The notes below the pieces were generated by a model. It ran no database searches, was not told the DNA's origin, and saw nothing but the letters and a program-made list of their open reading frames with translations. This document shows positions 22,236 through 32,750 of a stretch of 64,000 bases of DNA, one piece after another. A program made the translations under genes and the position numbers. This stretch comes from Schistocerca nitens (taxonomy: Eukaryota > Arthropoda > Insecta > Orthoptera > Acrididae), in contig NC_064616.1 in the NCBI RefSeq assembly GCF_023898315.1, forward strand, positions 703,233,389 through 703,297,388. The letters are read 5' to 3'. Numbering within the stretch: position 1 is the first letter of the stretch; each line of letters starts with the position of its first letter.

Positions 22236-22425
22236 CAGACTTTTTCTCTGACCGGGGACTGGGTGTTTGTGTTATCCTCATCATTTCATTATCATCATTC
22301 GTGACAGTGGCTAGATTGGATTGTGCAAAAAAAATTGAACTGTGTAAAAAGTGGGACTTTGTACGGGTGCTGATGACTGCGCAGTTGAACGCCCCTCAAA
22401 CCATACATCATCATCAAATGACATA
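22236..22425 (+). mobile_element. SINE-like body fragment related to S2
   Basis: ACCGGGGACTGGGTGTTTGT, then TTATCCTCATCATTTCATT as in the S2 body, followed by TGGGACTTTGTACGGG and GATGACTGCGCAGTTGA, a tail variant remembered from orthopteran repeats. No tRNA head, so 5'-truncated. Confidence 0.6.
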
Positions 22426-23004
22426 CTACTCACGTAATTAAAAAATTATTGTAATTATTCAACCTTAATCTGGATTCGTTCTGAAATGAACGGTACTACA
22501 TTGACAAAATTTCAGAGGACATATCTGATGTCCCATTGCAAACCTCACTTCGTCTGAAGGACAGAGAGACTGGGTTGCTATAAAATTGGTTGGTCGTCTA
22601 GGATATATGTCCCTTCCATGAAGTCTCCTGAGTTGTAGCCCCAAGACAAGACCCCGTAACAGATGTCGCTAACATTCGCTAATGCCTTGAAATTCATCCA
22701 AGGCCATAGGGTTTTCAGTACTTCTGGTGGCAGAAGATTTGCACAGGTGTTCCATCAGAAACATGCGTACGAATGCTGGTCGCCACACTATGCGTCAATG
22801 TCCTGTAATATATCCCGAACCGATGTGCAGTGTTTCATGGAATGGAGACATATGACATCGCTGAAGGTAATTAGTTTGTCTGATGAGGGCATTAATTAAC
22901 TGTAAAAATCGCATGAAACAGGCGAAAGAAATCAACCGTTAGTTTCAAAATCCTAAGGATTTGCCACTGAAAGGTTTCTCAGATTACTGACAAAAATTGT
23001 TTGT
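22426..23004. other. no gene recognised
   Basis: A 78-residue open frame at 22663-22899 has a moderately coding-like composition but no family that I recognise. Could be an old transposon piece. Confidence 0.4.
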
Positions 23005-23110
23005 GGTTATTGTGGCCTTCAATCCAAGACTAGTTTGATGCAGCTCTCCTTATGCTTACTATAGTCAAGACTAGCTCTTCGACTGCCATTTTTACTCTCA
23101 AAGTTCCCTC
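23005..23110 (+). repeat. fragment of a dispersed repeat (CAGTCC/GATGCAGCTCTCC type)
   Basis: TGTGGCCTTCAATCCAAGAC, TAGTTTGATGCAGCTCTCC and AGCTCTTCGACTGCC follow a phrase that I remember as a common orthopteran interspersed repeat. No boundaries found. Confidence 0.5.
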
Positions 23111-23532
23111 CATTATTAAAATGAGGGTTCCTGATTCTCGAGACGTGTGTGATCAACCGATTTCTTCATTTAGTTAAGTTATGGCATAAAGTCTTTTTCT
23201 GCCTAATTCGAATCAGTGACTCTTCATTAAACTGTCGCTGAAGTACTTTTCTACCAATTTTACTCGTAACTTCTTGTCGCAAGTTTCATGTCTGCTCGTC
23301 ACACGCTAAAGGTTGGACAGCTTGGAAGCTTGTCCTCAAGCACGTCACATAAGTTTTACTCATTCATTGTACATCACCCCTTATTATATTGTAACTTTTT
23401 GCCAACGTTGTGTGTACCCACAGCCTGTTCCTTGCAGTTACCACCTGATAATAGCACAACAGCCGAAATTCGCGAAACTGAAGGTAACTACAACCGATGG
23501 CTGAAATGCTTTTATTTCATAGATACACTATC
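23111..23532. other. no gene recognised
   Basis: AT-rich spacer. Overlapping open frames at 23288-23584 are not supported by any motif. Confidence 0.5.
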
Positions 23533-24164
23533 TGTTCACGCATTTGTCAAATACAAACCTTTCGACTGGATTGCCAAAAGGTGAATCGTGATTCATCACT
23601 CCATATGACTCGTTTCTAGTCATCCACTGCCCACTGACATCGCTCTATACATCTCAAGTGTCACTTAGCGTTGGCTACAGAAATGTTTTATGAGGAACTG
23701 CTCGACCGCTTCTACCTACTGTTTTTAACTCCCGACGTACAATCATTGTGCTAGCTGGACTGTTGGTGCCACTTCGGAACTCACGAGTAATTCCTTCCAC
23801 TGACCTCATGCCTTTTTTTTTATAACCACCCTCAGAGGTGCTCGACATTCCCTGTGTGTTAGTACACGTGGTCTACCTGGTTTTGGCATAGTCGTAGATT
23901 TTCCTTCGTGTTTCCACTTCACAATCACGGCACCACCGGCCGACTTTGGCAATTTTTGAAGATCTGAGATTTCCCAGATGCATTTGTTACTCAGGTGATA
24001 TCCAGCGACTAGATCACCTACAAAGTCACTGAGCTCTCCTGAACGACCAGTTCTGTTGTTACTGCTTCTCAACTGACAACACAGCACTCCCCTCCTTCTT
24101 TTATATTGGTAGTAATCAGTTCCGCATAACACAGGGATTTCCGTTTACTTTTGATCAGGAAGTG
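23533..24164 (-). pseudogene. Tc1-like transposon (TB), 5' half only
   Basis: On the minus strand the element starts with CACTTCCTGATCAAAAGT at 24147-24164 (TA follows at 24165). The N-terminal domain reads LSDFVGDLVAGYHLSNK, WEISDLQKLPKS and VIVKWKHEGKSTTMPKPGRP with the usual GRPR linker. The remains continue in other frames to DESRFTFWQSSRKVCI around the first catalytic Asp, where the element is cut off. Several frameshifts; the catalytic core is missing. Confidence 0.82.
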
Positions 24165-24249
24165 TAACACTGTTCATTTAAGAGGCATAATCAATTCACT
24201 GTCTCTTTTTTCACTTTTAGAGTATAAGAACGTAAAACATAAAGAGATA

Positions 24250-25490
24250 CACTATGTGATCAAAAGTACCCGGACAACTGGCTGAAAATGACTTACAAGT
24301 TCGTGGCGTTCTCCACCGGTAATGCTGGAATTCAATATGGTGTTTCCCCACCATTAGCCTTGACGACAGCTTCCACTCTCACAGGCATACGTTCAATCAG
24401 GTGCTGGAAGGATTCTTGGAGAATGGGAGCCAATTCTTCTCGGAGTGCTGCACTGAGGAGAGGCATTGATGTCGGTCGATGAGGCCTGGCATGAAGTCGG
24501 CGTTCCAAAACATCCCAAAGGTCTTCTATAGGATTCAGGTCAGGACTCTGTGCAGGGCACACCATTACAAGGATGTTATTGTCGTTTAACCACTCCGCCA
24601 CAGGCCGTGCATTACGAACAGGTGCTCGATCGTGTTGAAAGATGAAATCGCTATCCCCGAATTGCTCTTCAACAGTGGGAAGCAAGAAGGTGCATAATAC
24701 ATCAATGTAGACCTGTGCGGTGATAGTGCCACACAAAACAACAAAGGTCCAAGCCACCTCCATAAAAAACATGACCATACCATATCACCACAGCCTCCGA
24801 ATTTTACTGTTGGCACTACACACGCTGGCAGATGACGTTCACCGGGCATTCGCCATACCCTGCCATCGGATCGCCACATTGTGCACCGTGATTCGTCACT
24901 CCATGCAACGTTTTTCCACTGTTCGATCGTCCAGTGTTTACACTCCGTACACCAAGCGAGGCGTCGTTTGGCATTTACCTGCGTGATGTGTGGCTTATGA
25001 GCAGCCGCTCGACCATGAGATCCAAGGTTTCTCATGTCCAGCCTAACTCTCACAGTACTTGCAGCGGATCCTGATGCAGTTTGGAATTTCTGTGTCATGG
25101 TCTGTATAGATGTCTGCCCATTACGCATTACGACCCTCTTCAACTGTCGGCGGTCTCTGTCACTCAACAGACGAGGTCGGCCTGTACTCTTTTGTGCTGT
25201 AGGTGTCTCTTCACGTTTCCACTTTACTATCGAATAGGAAACTGTGGACCTAGGGATGTTTAGGAGTGTAGAAATCTCATGTACAGACGTATGACACAAG
25301 TGACACCCAATCACCTGACCACGTTCGAAGTTCGTGAGTTCCGCAGAGCGCCCCATTCTGCTCTCTCACGATGTCTAATGACTACTTAGGTGCCTGATGT
25401 GGAGTACCTGGCAGTGGGTGGCAGCGAAATGCATCTTATATGAAAAACGTTTGTTTTTGGGGGTGTCCGGACACTTTTGGTCACATAGTG
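24250..25490 (-). mobile_element. nearly intact Tc1-like transposon
   Basis: 1241 bp flanked by TA at 24248-24249 and 25491-25492. Left end CACTATGTGATCAAAAGT, right end inverted CACTATGTGACCAAAAGT, then CCGGAC on both: terminal repeats of about 26 bp with few mismatches. The transposase is complete apart from one frame change. Confidence 0.92.
24332..25356 (-). pseudogene. Tc1-like transposase with one frameshift
   Basis: Starts at 25356 (MGRSAELTNFERGQVIGCHL). First helix-turn-helix about residues 20-50 (VHEISTLLNIPRSTV), linker STGRPRLL, second helix near residue 95. The first catalytic Asp is in AWSDESRCTMW; then FGGCGDMVWSCF. Between about 24725 and 24780 the frame shifts, and the remainder reads QHDRAPVRNARPV (second Asp) and QSPDLNPIEDLWD (Glu, spacing 34 as in standard Tc1), ending KANGGETPY at 24332. 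Apart from the shift it is full length, about 340 residues, so inactivation looks recent or could be a sequencing error. Confidence 0.9.
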
Positions 25491-25492
25491 TA

Positions 25493-26255
25493 CGTTGTAA
25501 TTCGATATTGAACAGCTCTAATTCATCAGGTCGGTATAACTATAGAAAAACAATGAGGAAACAAAGTGAAAACTAGTTTAATCGCTCCATTGGCTCATTC
25601 GGTTGACGTATTGTGACGGAATAACATCTATCCCTCCGCAGATGTCGAGTGAAGTCTGACTTTCGGCAACACAGAGAGCCCACTCGTTAAGAGAAAACAG
25701 TTCCCCTGGTTGGGTCAGCCTGCTATGTAGTCTCCCGATAGCCCTCCCGAAATTCCCCGGGTCAAATGAAGTAGCCCATTCTTGGCAGGACGTGTAAGAT
25801 AACGGGCGAGCGGTCTGGCTAATAGTGAGGGGCCGCGAGCGGCGGCGGCGATGGGGCGGGCCGATGCCGCAACTGTCCTCAGCCCCATCCACGCTGCGCC
25901 GCGCCGATAGCAGACGAGCAAAGTTCCAGCAGCACACGGCTGGAGGGCCGCCAGTATTGGAGGCCTGCTCGGTCAGCGAGTCCGTGCGCCATCTGCGATA
26001 GAGGTGACGCAGCCGCTGCAATAACATTGTTGCTCACTTTCTTCTTTCTTCCGTGATTACTACTCCCTACTGATTACGAACGAAGAAATGATTACAAAAA
26101 CTTCTAAACTATGAAGAAAGAGAGGAGGAGACGGTTGACCCGCAGTAGATATTCCTGTTTGATTTGTAGGATGAGATTGATTACGTATTCTTTGTCATTT
26201 AACATAAAAGTTGTCTGGAGTTTTCTGGGTAGGGTGTCACGTGATATCGTAAAAT
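25493..26255. other. GC-rich stretch without a recognised gene
   Basis: 25780-26010 is strikingly CpG-rich (GCCGCGAGCGGCGGCGGCGA, CGCTGCGCCGCGCCGATAGC). Open frames of 149 and 68 residues on the minus strand overlap in different frames and look composition-driven. It may be a regulatory island, a first exon of a host gene or a GC-rich repeat; the sequence alone does not decide. Confidence 0.4.
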
Positions 26256-26484
26256 GACTCACTGGACTCGCACTCGAGAGGACGACGACTCAGACGCGCT
26301 ATCGGCCATCCTGATTCAAGTTTTCTGTGATTTCCCTAAATTGGTTAAGGCAAATGCCGGGATGGTTCCTTCGAAAGGCCGCAGCCGCTTTCCTTCTCCA
26401 CCCTTCCCTAATCCGTGCTTGCACTCCGTCTCTAACGACCTCGTTATTGACGGGACGTTAAATACTAATCTCCTCGTCGTCCTG
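26256..26484 (+). mobile_element. S3 SINE, decayed
   Basis: ACTCACTGGACTCGCACTCG, GGCCATCCTGATTCAAG, AATGCCGGGATGGTTCCTT and GGGACGTTAAATACTAATCT follow the S3 order. The head 5' end and the B-box are altered. No target duplication found. Confidence 0.8.
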
Positions 26485-26584
26485 TAAAATAGCTGTTACC
26501 GGACTAAAGCGAAATTTCTGCCACCAAGTATACTGGTGCATTTTGTTTTACAGGGTTCGTTGGCCACTATCTGATCAAATTACT

Positions 26585-26882
26585 TGGAGAGCTATTAGTG
26601 GTCACTGATATGAGGTGTGTCCACTCTTTGTCTTTGTGATGGTTTGAACAATGCTGGGGCCACTTTCAATGACGTGTCTGAATGATTATGGAGGCATAGT
26701 AACCTATTCTTCTTTAAGAACCGAAGCCAGAGAAGCCAGTGTTATTGAACACCGGGGTGTGGAGTGAAGTCGACGATCTAACCCATCACAGAGGTGTACC
26801 ATTTGGTTCAGGTCGGGGCTCCAGGCAGGCCAGTCCATTCCAGGAATGTTATTGTCCGCAGACCGCAGCCTCACAGATGCTG
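26585..26882 (-). pseudogene. Tc1-like transposon (TB) C-terminal fragment
   Basis: On the minus strand: NNIPGMDWPAWSPDLN, then QMVHLCDGLDRRLHS where NPIEHLW is expected, so the catalytic Glu is gone. SLASVLKEE and MPP.SFRHVIES follow, as in the C-terminus of related copies, with the element end near CTATTAGTGG at 26592. An S1 SINE sits directly at the right end. Stops in frame; dead. Confidence 0.75.
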
Positions 26883-27030
26883 CTTCAGTCCGGAACCGAG
26901 CACCTGCTACGGTCGCAGGTTCGAATCCTGCTCGGACGTGGATGTGTGTGATGTCCTTAGGTTATTTAGGTTCAAGTTGTTCTAAGTTCTAGGGGACTGA
27001 TGACCTCCGATGTTAAGTCCCATAGTGCCA
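26883..27030 (+). mobile_element. S1 SINE, truncated at both ends
   Basis: Begins inside the tRNA head (CTTCAGTCCGGAACCGAG), B-box GGTTCGAATCC, body GTGTGTGATGTCCTTAGG, and stops at CCCATAGTGCC before the usual tail. No target duplication seen. Confidence 0.85.
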
Positions 27031-27783
27031 AATGAGAACGAAAATTATTTTTCTCGTCCAATAATTCCGAGTTATGTATGCATAGTGTAGGTCTTTCTGT
27101 GTAAAACTTAAACACTTTTTTCCTTTCAGGTATTTCGTTTCTCTTGCAGAACACTAGTAGGAAAAAATACCAGGACCTTGTGTAACTTTTCAGTGTGCCA
27201 CGAAAACAAATGAAACAGCGTAATAAATATTAATAAGACAAAAGCGCACAAAATCCATTTCTATAATGGGAATGGGCTCGATCTGAATAGGTTATAGCTT
27301 CTGATGTTAGCAGACGACGCCATAGTCCCTTGTCTCAGCGCATGCGCAGTGTGTAGTATACGCGGAAATTTAGAACTCCACACTCGGCACAATCTGTAGG
27401 TCATTGACATCATAGACACACTCATGTCGTGGTTGGTTGCTGATTTACACGCAAGCACGAAAGGCGCTCGTGTAAAACGGGCTTTATTCTTAGTGTACAA
27501 GTCAGGCTTGACTTCTTCTGTATACTCAGAATTGTTATTCTGGCATTGTAATTCTACCAGTTGCCCACGGGGAGTGCGAAGTGGCTGTTTGGCACGTAAG
27601 TGGTTACGTGTCGACAGTGAAAGGAAGAGTGGTTCTGCCTGCCATTGGCGGGCGTACATCGGGGATACCCGTCCCTTTTCTTGTGTGTGGGTGTTTATGG
27701 CCCTGTGCTGACGGGTAAGGCATGTGAGAAGACAGTGTTTTCGGACACGTCAGCTGAGGATCATGACATCTATACCAGTGTAC
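27031..27783. other. no gene recognised
   Basis: Open frames at 27261-27659 (minus) and 27424-27711 (plus) overlap each other and have no known domain; at least one must be a shadow. No repeat recognised. Confidence 0.45.
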
Positions 27784-27795
27784 TGAAGAACTAGG

Positions 27796-27995
27796 GCAGG
27801 CCGGAGTGGCCGTGCGGATCTAGGCGCTACAGTCTGGAACCGCGTGACCGCTACGGTCGCAGGTTCGAATCCTGCCTCTGGCATGGATGTGTGTGATGTC
27901 CTTAGGTTAGTTAGGTTTAAGTAGTTCTAAGTCCTAGGGGACTGATGGCCACAATAGTTAAGTCCCATAGTGCTCAGAGCCATCTGAACCATTTT
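27796..27995 (+). mobile_element. S1 SINE, full length
   Basis: Head GCAGGCCGGAGTGGCCGTGC, B-box GGTTCGAATCC, body and tail ending CATCTGAACCATTTT. Perfect 12-base target duplication TGAAGAACTAGG at 27784-27795 and 27996-28007. The right copy of the duplication runs straight into the target of the S4 pair. Confidence 0.94.
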
Positions 27996-28019
27996 TGAAG
28001 AACTAGGAAAAAGGAATCA

Positions 28020-28189
28020 GTCATGGACTGTGCGGCTGGTCCCGGCGGAGGTTCGAGTCCTCCCTCGGGCATGGGTGTGTGTATTTGTCCTTAGGATAAT
28101 TTAGGTTAAGTAGTGTGTAAGCTTAGGGACTGATGACCTTAGCAGTTAAGTCCCATAAGATTTCACACACATTTGAAAATTTTTTGTTC
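28020..28189 (+). mobile_element. S4 SINE, 5'-truncated, plus copy of an inverted pair
   Basis: Starts within the head (GTCATGGACTGTGCGGCTGG), B-box GGTTCGAGTCC, body GTTAAGTAGTGTGTAAGC, tail GATTTCACACACATTTGAAA. The A-box part is absent. Preceded by GAAAAAGGAATCA (28007-28019) and followed by CAAAAGGAATG (28189-28199), which act as its target duplication. Confidence 0.9.
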
Positions 28190-28199
28190 AAAAGGAATG

Positions 28200-28403
28200 T
28201 TCAATTGTGTGTGAAATCTTATGAGACTCAACTGCTAAGGTCATCAGCCCCTACGTTTACACACTACTTAACCTAACTTATCCTAAGGACAAACACATAC
28301 ACCCATGCCCGAAGGAGGACTCGAACCTCCGCCGGGACCAGCCGCACAGTCCATGACTGCAGAGCTTAGACCATTCTATTAATCCCGCGCGGCAACATTT
28401 TTT
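28200..28403 (-). mobile_element. S4 SINE, minus copy of an inverted pair
   Basis: Tail at the left (GTGTGTGAAATCTTATGAGA), head at the right with the inverse of GCCGCGCGGGATTAATAGAA. It is longer at the head than the plus copy and slightly diverged from it. Bounded by AAAAGGAATG (28190-28199) and GAAAAAGGAATCA (28404-28416). Confidence 0.9.
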
Positions 28404-28417
28404 GAAAAAGGAATCAA

Positions 28418-28830
28418 ATCACTATGGGAATTTGATAGGATTCCTGTTGGTACATCACTGAGAGTTCAACATGACTTGATTCATCACTGTAAATCACTGG
28501 TTTCAAGTCGCCCACTGTCCAGTTGCGTCGTTCTGTTCACCACCCGAGGGGTCATTTAGCTCTGTGTACGTAAATGTTTGGCTTACGAGGAGATGCTCGA
28601 CCACTGTTCCCCATTCCTTTTAACTCCTTACACACAGTCACCGTGCTAGCTAGGACGGTTGGTAGCACTGCGGAACTCATGAGTAATTCCTTCCGCGTAT
28701 TTCATTTTTTTTTTTTTTTTTATAGCCACCACCTACAATGCTCGACATTTCCTGTCCGTCAACACATGAGGTCTGCCTGGCCATAGTGGTTGTTAGTTCG
28801 CGTTTCCACTCCACAACCACATCACCAGCA
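28418..28830 (-). pseudogene. Tc1-like transposon (TB) internal fragment
   Basis: On the minus strand: VVVEWKRELTTTMARQT (end of the first helix-turn-helix and linker), then a second-helix region and WTVGDLKPVIYSDES with the first catalytic Asp, the last in another frame. Frameshifts and a T run near 28708-28720 interrupt it. Both ends are cut: S4 on the left, T3 sequence on the right. Confidence 0.75.
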
Positions 28831-29799
28831 CGTACGACATGCATATTGTGCTATCTTGTTGGAAGATAACGTTACAGATATCGTGAAGGTAGGACACAGA
28901 TAGTGCCTATATCAGATCCGAAACTTAATGTCTGCTGTTAAAATTACTGGCTGTACGAACCACAGACGATGGAGTTTTTTGGCCCAGCGGTACCTCACAA
29001 ATGGTTCAAAATGGCTCTGAGCACTATGCGACTTAACTTCTGAGGTTATCAGTCAACTAGAACTTAGAACTACTTAAACCTACCAAACCTAAGGACATCA
29101 CACACATATCCATGCCCGAGACTGTAGTGCCTAGAACCGCTCGGCCACCCCGGCTGGCGGTACCTCACACCATCGCATCACGTAGTGGGCTCGTACTGCA
29201 GTGGCGAATGCAATCTGCCAAGTTTTCTTCTTCTTCCACTCATGGATATGTCCGTGATGCTGTACGCAGGACCGGAAGTCGTATGAAAATGCGACATGTT
29301 GCCACTGCTGTTGTCGGCGTTCCAACGTCGGCGTGGCTCTCACTGTTGCCGCAACAATAGTTGTCGCGTTAACATTATGTGGTACTCCATATATCATCGC
29401 ACTGGTCGTATTGATACTTATCTTTCTGTAAACGAGCTCATTTCCTCGCTTAGGGTATGTTACTTGGCTATACGATTTTGCACGGCCGAGCAAACAGAAT
29501 GTCTGTACACTTGGGCGCTAGACGCGTCGAGTGTCGTGATCCTGCATGGTGCTGAGTATGGCCCTCGCGAACCCATCGATTCATATTCGCCTGACTATCG
29601 TGAGACCCCGAGCAACGCGATCAGCATCATCGTCGAAGGATAAACAGCAGTCTCGATACGCAGCGGTCGTACCTCTCGCGTATCCGACATGTGCTGGTAA
29701 GCGTATCTCCTTCTTGCATGAGGCGTTACTCGATGTTCTCACAGAAAATTAACGTTCGAATTAATGAAATATAAATATGCTGCCTAATCTTTCCTTATA
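28831..29799 (-). pseudogene. T3 Tc1-like element, main part, split by the insertion at 29800
   Basis: Minus strand from right to left: YRDCCLSF, then DRVARG and IVRRI (first helix-turn-helix), LERRQQQWQHVAFSYDFRSC with HHGHIHEW (region of the first catalytic Asp, now YDF) and VIFQQDS (second Asp) near 28860-28885. An S1 SINE sits at 29000-29156. The missing 5' end of this element lies beyond the 4.9-kb insertion, at 34684-34836. Many breaks; very old. Confidence 0.82.
29000..29156 (-). mobile_element. S1 SINE inside the T3 element, internally deleted
   Basis: Tail at the left (ATGGTTCAAAATGGCTCTGA), head at the right (inverse of GCCAGCCGGGGTGGCCGAGC). The B-box segment is deleted between CATGCCCGAG and ACTGTAGTGC. 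Perfect 13-base target duplication GCGGTACCTCACA at 28987-28999 and 29157-29169. Confidence 0.93.
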
Positions 29800-29970
29800 C
29801 AGGGTGATCAGAAACAGTCTCAAAAGCTTGGAAGGGCGTTTCAGGGTAGGTGTTGTTGAAAAATAGTGGTTAAGAAAAAAATTAGATACCTTTTGCCGTT
29901 TCCGAGTTAATTAGTATCGAAGTTAGTCAATCAGGCTGTTGCGCGCGCTAATTCGAGCCTCCCCCTCTCC
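29800..29970 (+). repeat. left inverted terminal region of the hAT-like element
   Basis: Pairs with 34512-34683 in reverse complement at roughly 70-75 percent identity with small gaps. The outer 15 bases and the GCTGTTNCGCGCG block are best conserved. Confidence 0.8.
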
Positions 29971-30816
29971 CCAGATACAATTATTGGCAATTGTTCTCAT
30001 AGCGTAGATCAGGGCTTGGCACACACGGAAAAGCGCGCGCGTGCGAAGCGGGGTGTAGAGAGTGTTTGCACGGTGCATCGGTCCAACTCGGCTTAATTCG
30101 CCTCAGTTCGGCTTCCATGGCGAAGCCGCCGTGATGTGCCGCCGAGTGCGTTGATAAACAGCTTATTCAGTGCTGAAACAGATAAGCGCAAGACAGTTAC
30201 TTGCATGATGGAACAACCGCCTCATAAAAAATAAAAAAAAGATTTCCGCAAGCCAAATTAAACCGGAGTGTTAACTTGCTTATTTTCTTGGTAGTTGTGG
30301 CAATAAAGCCAACTGTCTAATCCGCGGTATAGTAATTACGCTTGTAAGAAAATCCCTTATTGAAAGAAATTACTGTAAATTGCATTCAGAAAAGTGTAAT
30401 GAAATCATAGGGGGCGCCAGAGAGAAAAATTTAAGGAAGTTACAGACTTTTGCAGAAGAGAATTCTGTGTCCACAAATAAGTTTCTACCAGCACTTTAGC
30501 ATGTTTATTCTGGTTAAATATCCTGCAAAACGAACTGAAATTTGTTTATATTCCCCTCAAATGTGTATTCGTTTTCACTTGTGATATTCCTAACACAGTC
30601 TTGTGTCCCTAATTTAGGGCGAAGAAGAGGATGGGTGCTGCGAAAGGTCTCTTAGAAGTAGTTATAAAGTTTCTCTATTTCAGCAAGAGCTGCGAAGCCA
30701 TTTATGGAAGGGCCATTAATAAAGAATATTTTGTTGGACAAAGTAGAGATAAGAAGTCCCGCATTAGCTCCTGCATACAGCTGTGTACTACTTTCCAGTA
30801 TGACAATATCTCCAGG

Positions 30817-31017
30817 CCGGCCACGGTGGTCTCGCGGTTCTAGGCGCGCAGTCCGGAACCGTGCGACTGCTACGGTCGCAGGTTCGAATCCTGCCTCGGG
30901 CATGGATGTGTGTGATGTCCTTAGGTTGGTTAGGTTTAAGTAGTTCTAAGTTCTAGGGGACTTATGACCACAGCAGTTGAGTCCCATAGTGCTCAGAGCC
31001 ATTTGAACCATTTGAAC
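30817..31017 (+). mobile_element. S1 SINE inside the hAT-like gene
   Basis: Full-length copy, CCGGCCACGGTGGTCTCGCG head, GGTTCGAATCC B-box, tail GAGCCATTTGAACCATTTGA. Perfect 13-base target duplication CAATATCTCCAGG at 30804-30816 and 31018-31030. Confidence 0.95.
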
Positions 31018-31292
31018 CAATATCTCCAGGAATTTGCATGAACAATTGGCAGCCAAAATTGAAAACCTCCTAGCGTTCTCCATCGCATTCGATGAGTTCA
31101 CGGATATTAGTGACAATGTATTTAGCAGTTTTTTACGTGGGCTCGACGACGACATACCTCTCACGGAGGAGCTCCTGGATACGATTTCTATCAAGGACAC
31201 TGTTACAGGGGTGGATATTTTAGAAGCAGTCGAAATTCCAGCTGAAGAAATAGGACTCACTTGGGAAAAGCTGTTTCCCCTAACCACAGTCA

Positions 31293-31324
31293 GCAATGCA
31301 ATGCAATGCAATGCAATGCAATGC
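31293..31324. repeat. (AATGC)n microsatellite inside the hAT-like gene
   Basis: About six copies of the pentamer, GCAATGC repeated. It replaces the part of the catalytic core where family members have TTDGAPAM. Confidence 0.93.
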
Positions 31325-32010
31325 TCCAGCGGGAAACCATGTCGAATATATCTTCTGTTCCTTGTTTTGCACTTCAAGAGTGTCATTGTGCAAAAGTTAT
31401 CGCTCTTCAAGACTCGACGAAGGTAGTAGTGCGTATCGTGAACTGTATTCGTTCTCATGGTCTCATTCACTGTCAGTTCAAAGAATTTTTGATTTCATTC
31501 GAAGAGGAGTAGCCAAATATCCCTTATCATGCTAAGGTACGCTGACTGATCAAAGGAAAAATGATTTCCTTAGTTTTCCGTCTACGGTACACGGCGGCTC
31601 AATTTTTGGGTGACAAAAGGACTTCCGGAGTCACCTTTGTATGACATCTGAACAGGTAACTGATTCAGGCATTTTAGCAGACGTTATGACTCTAATAAAT
31701 GATTTAAGTCTGTAACACCAAAATGAAAATAATCTCATCATTGATATGGTCGGCAAAATAAAATCTTTCCAACGTACAGCTCAGCTCCTCAAAAACAAAA
31801 TTTCAGAGAAAAGCATGCAATACTTCCCTGAACTAGGTTAGCGATGCATAAATTTTACCTTTAATAAGGCATCTGGATTTTTAAAAGTCTTTATTCAAAA
31901 CGGTACCATGGTTTCGTTTGATAGCATCTCTGTGAGAAAGTGTGCTCTAAGAAAAATACGTCGAGGTGCTACAATCTCTTGAAAATGAGTTTAGCGACCG
32001 ATTCCAGGTA

Positions 32011-32622
32011 AATTATCAGTATGTGACCAACAGAAAAATGAAACTGATTTTTTAAAATATATAAGAGTAATTTTAAGTTAAAATAAATCATCCACAGTAC
32101 CTGTTTATTAAAACATATCTCCTTTTGGTACTTCAAAACAACTTTGTGTATTACTTTCCTCTATTAACATTTACTTTGTTTTTGTTAGAGGAAATTACTA
32201 ACTTGCAGCCAACACTTTATGTGTCTGTAAATCCCTTCTCGATACAAATTGAAATGCGCTTCCCGATTTGCATTTTAACTAATCGATTTGCAAACTAGTG
32301 GTCACCGAATGGATTTATTTTACAGTTCCAAAGGTTTCCTCGAATTCTACCAGAATTTGTCTAAGGAATAATTTCCTAAGCCGCACAGAGAAGCAGCGAA
32401 GACTATTTCATATCTTTAGTTCCAGAAGTCTATGCGGAAGGTTCTTTTTTCTGTTTAGTCTTTTACGAAAACTATTTTGCATTAAAGTATTTCTGACTGC
32501 AATTTAAAAATGCTCTAACAGTTGCTGTCAGCCGTTACCTTGCTCCAGATCTCAGTGGCATAATTTGACACAAAAAAGGAGAAAATAGAAGAGATAATTT
32601 TCTGTTGAAACAAATTCAAAGC
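32011..32622. other. no gene recognised
   Basis: Probably the 3' region of the hAT-like element between its gene and the inserted mariner. A 69-residue open frame at 32298 has no motif. Confidence 0.45.
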
Positions 32623-32750
32623 TATTAGGTTGGCGCGTAAGTAGGTAGCGTTTTTGTCTAGCATGTTTGCATGCCAGTTGCTATGGGTTTATTTATCGAT
32701 TGTCACTTTTTATTTGTAGTTCACTGCTACCATTTGAATTTACATACTGT

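Larger units (their letters stand above)
30204..32010 (+). pseudogene. hAT-family transposase with BED zinc finger (GTF2IRD2/ZBED-like), degenerate
   Basis: Begins at ATG 30204 (MMEQPPHKK). About 30310-30410 reads as a BED finger: NCLIRGIVITLVRKSLIER then NYCKLH, with one Cys and the His retained. 31034-31500 is the best-kept part of the RNase H-like core: LLAFSIAFDEFTDI with the first catalytic Asp, FLRGLDDDIPLTEELLDTI, GVDILEAV, CHCAKVIALQD and IVNCIRSHGLIHCQFKEFL. Further remains reach SLENEFSDRFQ near 32010. Many stops and shifts, a pentanucleotide expansion and a SINE break it. This group gave rise to domesticated vertebrate genes such as GTF2IRD2, but nothing here suggests domestication. 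Confidence 0.82.

Noticed and set aside
25578-26027. 149-residue open frame on the minus strand
   Set aside because: GC-rich DNA yields long open frames by chance, several frames overlap here, and no family is recognisable.
27796-27900. Possible working tRNA genes wherever A-box and B-box motifs occur (also 14325, 16567, 30817, 45101, 46147, 47894)
   Set aside because: Each is the head of a SINE with a shared body, tail and target duplication, and the cloverleaf stems do not pair properly.
28007-28416. Twin-priming inversion of a single S4 SINE
   Set aside because: Both arms contain the same part of the SINE, so two copies are present, and the target phrase occurs three times, which fits two insertions better.
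30204-31500. Domesticated GTF2IRD2/ZBED-like host gene
   Set aside because: The reading frame is heavily broken, interrupted by a SINE and a pentamer expansion, and sits between transposon-type inverted ends.
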